From contig CM053246.1 of NCBI GenBank assembly GCA_028583405.1, positions 10,013,600-10,077,599 of the forward strand: 64,000 nt of DNA, read 5' to 3'. This DNA comes from Pogonophryne albipinna (taxonomy: Eukaryota > Chordata > Actinopteri > Perciformes > Artedidraconidae). Below are positions 50,301 through 64,000 of this stretch, in pieces (position 1 is the first letter of the stretch; every line of letters starts with the position of its first letter). Made by a program: the position numbers and the translations under genes. A model generated the notes under the pieces. It was not told where the DNA came from and did not search any database. It saw only the letters and a program-made list of their open reading frames with translations.

Positions 50301-53300
50301 AGAAATGCCAATGTAAATGTTGTCAAGAGCTTGTTTCCCCTGTAGTGTTTATTAAATATTAATTTTGGGGGGGGGGGGATTTTGTTTTGTTGAGTTTTCT
50401 GCTTATTTTTGTGCACTTTTCTGTTCTTGTATTCTAAATGATGTCTGTATTTTATCCGCCTAAAGTCTGTGGTAGTTTTCTAAAATTGTTACAAAATTAA
50501 TATAGACAAAAGGCACTTTCACACCGGAGTACTTTTCCCAGGAATAGTTCCGATAGTTCATCGAGAGCAGGGACTTTCCTGGGGAGAAAAAGGTTCCAAT
50601 TTCTGATTGGCTGGGCGAATTGCAAACCACGCCCCGTAAAACTCTGACAAGTTTTGTGAAGCCGCCATTGTATTTGCTCGCATTAGCATTAGCATTAGCC
50701 CAGCGCACCAACGGAGAGAGACTAACTTATGGCAACACAAAAGAAAACATGGGAGCGGTGGAGATGAGGAGGTGTCGGCGTTCTGGTGATTTACTCAGAA
50801 GGCTTCAGTAGAAGCTGCTGGGAGTCCCAGCAGCTTCTACTGAAGCCAGTCCCCAACTCCGGGGACTTCCGGCCGGAGACTTCGGGTGGCAGTATACGCC
50901 GTGAAGTTGTTAGCGGCCTGCCAGTAAACCCAAAGCAGAAGAAGAAGAAGAAGAAGAAGTGACGTCAGCGGCTTCATTTGCGTAATCCTCCCTCAGGGAC
51001 TTATTCCGGTGTGAACGCGATCTACTAGATAGTTCCGGAACTAAAGATTTCCGGGGAACTATTCCTGGGAAAAGTACTTGGTGTGAAAGCGCCTATTAGA
51101 CTGCTTACACAGGAAAGCAGGTCAATACACAGTATAGTTAACAGCACAGTTCACATGTGAAAGCAGTGTGAATTCACGGCTGTATGTGTAGAGCGTACCT
51201 TTTGATAAGGTCTCTGAGGTGATAGACAGGGATGGCGGGGCACACCACACTGTTGCTGGCAAAAAGATGGTCGACAATGGAAGCACTGTTTTCCTGAAGA
51301 AGAGGAAAACAGGTTGAAGGAATCAAGGCTTCTGCTTGCTCAGATAATGGCAGAGAGTAAGTGCTGGTTGGGGATGGGGGGGGTCACTTAACCCCAATGA
51401 TCAAAGGTTCAACATAACAAATAATATGTATACATTTAAAGAGGATTTAAAGGGGCCCTATTATAGTCATTTTCAGGTTCATATTTGTATTTAGTTATTT
51501 ATATGCTCTGACTTCAATTCAAAACATATGGAGCTTTGGCAAACTTCCTTTAATAACACAAAGATTTGTATGGAGAAGAGTTTTGTCATACAGTACCTTC
51601 CACTTCTGTGAGCGGACGGTCTCTTTAAGTTTCATTCCTGAGAACATCTCCAACAGGATGATGCCCAGGCCCCACATGTCCACAGCGGAGGTGCAGCCCG
51701 AGTCCCCCTCCACCTCCACCCCCGCCTGAGCGAGGCTGTTCTGAAGCTCCGCCTCCGGGGCCCGGTACCCGTCTGTCTGGATGTACTTGACATCCTGAAG
51801 GAAGAAGTGAAGCGAGAGGTGAGTTAGAAATTCATATATATCACTATCTTTCAATCATCTTTAATCTAGCTCTAAATATTTTTTTATTATTTGTTTTTTT
51901 CATCATGCTTTTGGCTTTAGGGCATATAATAAGGAATGTTTCTTGTTTTATTCATATTGCATGTAAAAACATGTGTTCATTTTTAAAACAAAGTACATGT
52001 ATGAAGAAACTAAGCCAAAGTTCAAATCAACCCTGAAAACTCATCTGTTCAACAAAGCCTTCCAACAATAACTCACTCTCCCCCCCCCCCCCCCACTGCA
52101 ATGTGACACCTCCATTTCTGCCCCGTTTTATGTTTATGTTTTGATGTCTTGTCCTTATATGTTCCTTTGTAAAGCGACCTTGAGGTTATGAAAGGCGCTA
52201 TATCAATTCAAGTTATTATTATTATTATTAAAAAAAAAGAAATCCAACATTTATTACCCTAGCCGCTCCTTAAACTGGCCTCAGACTCCAAGGCACCCAC
52301 CTGGTTTCCCTCTTTGAAGCTGAGTCCGAAGTCGATGAGCTTAAAGCACTCGTCATCGGCGCTCCAGAGGATGTTGCGTGGCTTGAGGTCGGCGTGGACG
52401 TAGCCTTCCCTGTGGAGGAAGGCGAGAGCCTCCAGGATGTCTCTGGCACAGTGCTGCACCAGCCACATGGAGTGGCCCTGCTGGGGTCTGACAAAAACAT
52501 CAAAAATCAAGTTAAACCGAGAGAGCATGCTAAATTAAAGAAAGCTTCACAGTGACTGCACTCACCAGCATAATCTTTCTGAACCTTTTTTCGTTTGTGA
52601 TTGCGTTTGCCATTTTACAATTACCTGAATGCCCCTTGTCACAATTAAAAAACTGAGTTCAATGTCAGCAGTAACTCAGTCATAAGTTAATAGTCATTGC
52701 AACTAGAAATATAATCTACACTGTATCAAGTTACTCATTTTACTTTTGTATTCGTGTTAACTCAGTTGCAACTGACTAAGAGCTGCTGATACATGTTCTG
52801 CCAGGTAAAATTATTGTTTTTGTCAATGGAGTCAGGTGGCTTTGAAGAGAGCATTGAAAAGTACTTAAGTTCCCCGTCAGAACGAGCTGTCTGACGGCGA
52901 AGGTTTTCTAAATATAGCGTACACTTGACTGATATTGTTTTTTAAGTGTGTCTGAAATACGTTTTGCTACTGCCCCAATCAGTTAATTGCTTATCTTTCT
53001 GCGGTACTCCTGTCTGTATCTCCATACTGGGGGTGTGCCAACATATGTGCTACACTGACTATGAAGTGCCTCAAACAACTCCACTTCAACAAATCAGAAT
53101 GTATCCCTTTTAATCAATACAGATAAGTGTGCAAATTATAACCCTCAGATCTAAAAATTGTGGAGCCAATCTGATGAACTGGCAACCTGCTGCAGTCAGA
53201 TGAATACTGTATGAGAAGCAGAGACAGGACTTCACTTACCTTCCACCCTGGGTACCACTGGTCAGCAGATCAGACACACTGACATCCAGGAGCTCCAGCA

Positions 53301-54105
53301 GCAGACAGCGGGTAGCAACACCCATACAGCTGTGGTTGGTGAACACCCCGTAAAGTGTGACTGAGAGGAGAACAGAGCTGTCAGTGCAAACAGATAGACC
53401 GGATGCATGTTTTCATGTAAAAACAACCCTCTTACTGGACAGGACCATTTACAACAGGATAATGATAGTTCAATGTTTCAACAATAGGTCTTTAGAGCTT
53501 ATAACTGTCAGCCAAAGCAGAACAACAGTGTGACACATTTAATAGCCTGATGTTACACTGAGTTCAGATCCTGTCATGTGATATCATGTGCCGAACTAAA
53601 AAGCCAGACCATAACTATTAGTGAATGGTCTTGCTGTATGTTCTACCAGGTGTATTCCATGACAAGCACGTTTCTATTAAATTGATAGATGTTTTAATAG
53701 AATGTGGCCTTTTTGCTCCATGTAAAAGACACATAAGGGTTAAAAACAGTAGCAGTATCCTAACCCCTGCGATATTCTAGTAAAAATAATGGTGTTACCT
53801 ATGTTTTTATGTCCCTGGATATCTTCCAGCACGGACCTCTCCTTGTGATACCCGTAGTCTCCTCCCCGAGTGTCGGCCTGAAACTCCTTGACAGCGGCGG
53901 TTGTGCTGGCTCTGCCCGAGCTGACTTGGTACACTGAGGCCGAGACTCCTTGGCCGAGCCGGGACTGGACGGTCCACAACTCCCCAAAGATCTCGAAAAG
54001 CACCGGCTTCATACCCTGGTCGAAACTGCCCTGCACGGGCTTGTTGCTGTCGGGACGCGGTGCCTGCGCCTTTGCGCTGGGCTCTGCGGGGCCGCAGTGA
54101 GCCAT
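47375..54105 (-). CDS. uhmk1: U2AF homology motif kinase 1 (KIS), complete, nine exons
   Basis: Exons in coding order: 53799-54105, 53240-53360, 52301-52487, 51597-51794, 51199-51293, 50011-50087, 49835-49933, 49628-49716, 47375-47521. All introns are GT/AG, phases agree, 439 aa (human about 419). Ser/Thr kinase domain ~43-330: Gly loop LGQGVSASV, Lys73 in AAVKEF, catalytic HADLKPRN (Asp176), DFG at 195-197, then YIQTDGYRAPEAEL. C-terminal UHM domain ~362-439, RNP-like, with the R-x-F motif at 412-414 (RTF) and end YLYQTVQ. KIS phosphorylates splicing factor SF1 and other nuclear targets; the UHM binds ULM peptides such as those of SF1/SF3B1. All catalytic residues are present. The N-terminus is about 20 residues longer than the mammalian one. 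Introns 3, 5 and 8 contain transposon copies. Confidence 0.95.
48331..49309. mobile_element. Non-autonomous TIR element, family A copy 2, in uhmk1 intron 8
   Basis: Left end CGTCTCAATTGAA, right end complement TTCATCTCAATG, each next to CCTCCT-rich sequence. It shares CCTTCAACATGGCG, TTTCCGGGTCA and GAGGAGTCGAGGAGGG with the copy at 32259-32767. No coding. Confidence 0.55.
50511..51094. mobile_element. TIR DNA element with an internal perfect palindrome, in uhmk1 intron 5
   Basis: Inverted ends AGGCACTTTCACACCGGAGT and complement of ...TTGGTGTGAAAGCGCCT, extending through ACTTTTCCCAGGAATAGTTCC at both ends (about 40 bp). The interior has a GAA run (50937-50960) and a palindrome at 50801-50847. 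No transposase. Probably PIF/Harbinger-like; the target duplication is unclear. Confidence 0.75.
50801..50847. repeat. Perfect 23-bp inverted repeat with a 1-base spacer
   Basis: Left arm 50801-50823 (GGCTTCAGTAGAAGCTGCTG and on) is exactly complementary to the right arm 50825-50847, with G at 50824 between them. Confidence 0.95.
52010..52232 (+). mobile_element. 3' end of a truncated LINE, antisense to uhmk1 intron 3
   Basis: FKSTLKTHLFNKAFQQ then a stop, a C-run, and the tail AAAGCGACCTTGAGG...GGCGCTATATCAATTCAAG with ATT repeats. Typical of fish L2/CR1-type LINE ends. Confidence 0.65.
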
Positions 54106-54260
54106 GGGCAGGCGGCGGACAGGAGTGCAGCTAGTTGATAGGTGGGAGCAGCTGCAGGAGCATTGCGAACGACCCGGGTTCTGTCAGCGCCACATAAAAC
54201 TACCAGGACGTGTCAACGACAGCTCGCGCACAATTCAGCTACACCCGCAACCTTGTTAAA
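53800..54260 (-). promoter_or_regulatory. CpG-rich 5' end of uhmk1
   Basis: CpG dinucleotides are dense through exon 1 and about 150 bp upstream, unlike the AT-rich surroundings, suggesting a CpG-island promoter. No TATA box seen. The divergent gene to the right may share it, but its first exon was not found. Confidence 0.4.
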
Positions 54261-55066
54261 GCTGAGAACAGAGCGACACCTGGGCATATTAAAGTACTGT
54301 CTGCTAACCGAGACTGTCAATATGAATGTATGCTAGACAGGTGACACAAAGTTAGCTAATTTAGTTGCGACACATGCTAAACTGACAAACGAAACATTTC
54401 TCTAACGCGCAGGAAAATACTTCCCCCATAATACGGAATCGTATCGAATATAATAACTTAAAAGTGTGTCAGTTTTACCTGGAGAAAAGTTTTGCGTAAA
54501 TTGTAGTAACTCAGGTTGTTGATATTAATCTTAGTTCCGGTTCTACACTACCTCCTGCAGGTTTTGGTGCATCTTTCCGGCAGCCTGCCCCCTGCCGATG
54601 AGGCGTGTCACTTCACTACATTTACAGTTCATTGCATGCCATTTTTCCTATTCCATTTCAGGCCAGAGATTAACCACTGTCTTCTATTTATATCACGCTG
54701 CTTTCAGTTGTTGTTTTACCTAAAGGATCAAACTATTGTATAGTGTTTTTTAACATAGAGTAGGTGAGGACTAACGATACAGCACAATCAATGGAAGATA
54801 ACTGTCTGCTCCATATATTTGTTATCTTTTTTACTTGTTGATGCCATTTTATTCTATTTCTGAAATATATTGGACTGTTTATTGCTGTGTCTTAGTTTCT
54901 CTTATGTACATTGCCTTGTGTTTTTTATGCTGCTGCAACGCAAACATCCATAAAATACCTATCTACAGTATCTGATATACACCTGAACACCAGCAGGAGA
55001 GGACTCTTTAAAGTAGAGACACTACATACTGATATACACCTGAACATCTTTTTTGTGTGTCCACAG
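54261..55066. other. Interval between uhmk1 and the first recognised exon of the next gene
   Basis: Should contain the 5' exon(s) and promoter of the plus-strand gene. I found no convincing start exon. A near-duplicate phrase (ACTGATATACACCTGAACA-like) occurs at about 54974-54988 and 55029-55046. Confidence 0.35.
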
Positions 55067-61905
<6,839 letters not shown>

Positions 61906-61983
61906 GTGAGTAGACGTGATATTAAATGTTGAGAGAGAAGAAATTAGGTTAAAAGACAGAGAGCTGGACGTCAGAGAAATAAA

Positions 61984-63898
61984 CAGAAGAAGACAGAAGA
62001 GAAGTAAACACTAAAGGGAACAGTAGAAGACGTAGTAAACACTAAAGGGAACAGTAGAAGACAAAGTAAACACTAAAGGGAACAGGAGAAGACAAAGTAA
62101 ACACTAGAAGACAAAGGGAACAGCAGAAGACGTAGTAAACACTAAAGGGAACAGCAGAAGACGTAGTAAACACTAAAGGGAACAGCAGAAGACAAAGTAA
62201 ACACTAAAGGGAACAGCAGAAGACAAAGTAAATACTAAAGGGAACAGTAGTAAACACTAAAGGGAACAGTAGAAGACAAAGTAAACACTAAAGGGAACAG
62301 TAGAAGACAAAGGGAACAGCAGAAGACGTAGTAAACACTAAAGGGAACACCAGAAGACGTAATAAACACTAAAGGGAACAGTAGAAGACGTAGTAAACAC
62401 TAAAGGGAACAGTAGAAGACAAAGGGAACAGCAGAAGACAGAATAAACACTAAAGGGAACAGTAGAAGACAAAGGGAACAGCAGAAGACGTAGTAAACAC
62501 TAAAGGGAACAGCATAAGACAAAGTAAACACTAAAGGGAACAGCAGAAGACAAAGTAAACACTAAAGGGAACAGCAGAAGACAAAGTAAACACTAAAGGG
62601 AACAGTAGCAGACGTAGTAAACACTAAAGGGAACAGTAGAAGACAAAGTAAACACTAAAGGGAACAGTAGAAGACAAAGGGAACAGCAGAAGATGTAGTA
62701 AACACTAAAGGGAACAGCATAAGACAAAGTAAACACTAAAGGGAACAGCAGAAGACAAAGTAAACACGAAAGGGAACAGTAGAAAACGTAGTAAACAATA
62801 AAGGGAACAGCAGAAGACAAAGTAAACACTAAAGGGAACAGTAGCAGACGTAGTAAACACTAAAGGGAACAGTAGAAGACAAAGTAAACACTAAAGGGAA
62901 CAGCAGAAGACGTAGTAAACACTAAAGGGAACAGCATAAGACAAAGTAAACACTAAAGGGAACAGCAGAAGACGTAGTAAACACTAAAGGGAACAGTAGA
63001 AGACAAAGTAAACACTAAAGAGAACAGCAGAAGACGTAGTAAACACTAAAGGGAACAGTGGAAGACAAAGTAAACACTAAAGGGAACAGCAGAAGACGTA
63101 GTAAACACTAAAGGGAACAGCAGAAGACGTAGTAAACACTAAAGGGAACAGCAGAAGACGTGGTAAACACTAAAGGGAACAGTAGAAGACAAAGTAAACA
63201 CTAAAGGGAACAGCAGAAGACGTAGTAAACACTAAAGGGAACAGCAGAAGACAAAGTAAACACTAGAAGACAAAGTAAACACTAAAGGGAACAGCAGAAG
63301 ACAAAGTAAACACTAAAGGGAACAGCAGAAGACAAAGTAAACACTAAAGGGAACAGCAGAAGACAAAGTAAACACTAAAGGGAACAGTAGAAGACAAAAG
63401 GGAACAGCAGAAGACAAAGTAAACACTAAAGGGAACAGTTGAAGACAAAGTAAACACTAAAGAGAACATTAGAAGACGTAGTAAACACTAAAGGGAACAG
63501 CAGGAGACGTAGTAAACACTAAAGGGCACAGCAGAAGACGTAGTAAACACTAAAGGGAACAGCAGAAGACAAAGTAAACACTAAAGGGAACAGTAGAAGA
63601 CAAAGTAAACACTAAAGGGAACAGCAGAAGACAAAGTAAACACTAAAGGGAACAGCAGAAGACAAAGTAAACACTAAAGGGAACAGCAGAAGACAAAGTA
63701 AACACTAAAGGGAACAGTAGAAGACAAAAGGGAACAGCAGAAGACAAAGTAAACACTAAAGGGAACAGTAGAAGACAAAGTAAACACTAAAGGGAACAGT
63801 GGAAGACAAAGTAAACACTAAAGAGAACATTAGAAGACGTAGTAAACACTAAAGGGAACAGCAGGAGACGTAGTAAACACTAAAGGGAACAGCAGGAG
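61984..63898. repeat. 31-bp minisatellite, about 60 copies
   Basis: Unit AAAGTAAACACTAAAGGGAA plus CAGCAGAAGAC, with two main variants (ACAAAGTAAAC and ACGTAGTAAAC) and some shortened units lacking the TAAACAC part. It follows the exon at 61802-61905. 63899-64000 holds nothing recognisable. Confidence 0.97.
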
Positions 63899-64000
63899 AA
63901 AGACTGTTGAGGAACTAGTACAAAATCCCTTTCCTCTGGGTGTAAACAAAGTATTTTGATTCTCAGATCAGATGTTTTTCTTTCTGCTCGTTGGTAAATC

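Noticed and set aside
53740..53798. Extension of uhmk1 exon 1 beyond 53799 in the same frame
   Set aside because: Reading through gives non-conserved residues; the donor at 53798 joins in phase with the next exon, restoring the expected kinase sequence.

Overview
The window reads as a teleost (probably percomorph) fish chromosome. It holds spliced vertebrate genes with GT/AG introns, a fish Rex3 retrotransposon, a BEL/Pao retrotransposon, a pogo/Tigger transposon, several tRNA-derived SINEs with fish-type tails, and much microsatellite and minisatellite DNA. There are no prokaryotic features. All calls come from reading the sequence, without database searches.

Layout. 1-7856: a minus-strand LTR retroelement with nearly identical LTRs and no recognisable gag or pol; its 5' LTR abuts a ~1 kb AGT/AGC compound microsatellite (7857-8818). 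8819-12592: gene-poor, with low-complexity tracts and a 20-bp tandem repeat. 12593-37495: a complete 15-exon plus-strand meprin gene (astacin metalloprotease + MAM + MATH + transmembrane segment, 687 aa). Its intron 8 carries a 10.3-kb BEL/Pao element (17730-28070) whose gag is split by a near full-length Rex3 (18741-22110). Introns 9, 10 and 13 carry further transposon insertions. 37496-47374: intergenic, with a pogo/Tigger element (42874-45126) whose transposase has one frameshift. 47375-54105: complete nine-exon minus-strand uhmk1 (kinase + UHM domain, 439 aa). 55067-61905: seven in-frame exons of a plus-strand, divergently oriented gene that runs off the window; it encodes an alpha-helical, armadillo-like protein I could not name. 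Its introns hold a 162-bp TG run, a 33-bp GC-box repeat, and two large minisatellites (37-bp and 31-bp units) covering about 3.6 kb.

The three host genes show no evident joint pathway: a membrane protease, a splicing-factor kinase and an unidentified helical protein. I see no novel multi-gene system. The most informative signals are the nested-transposon stratigraphy in the meprin intron, the non-coding LTR element with young LTRs, a perfect 23-bp-arm palindrome, a degenerate EGF-like remnant in a meprin intron, and transposon/minisatellite remodelling of the unidentified gene's introns.
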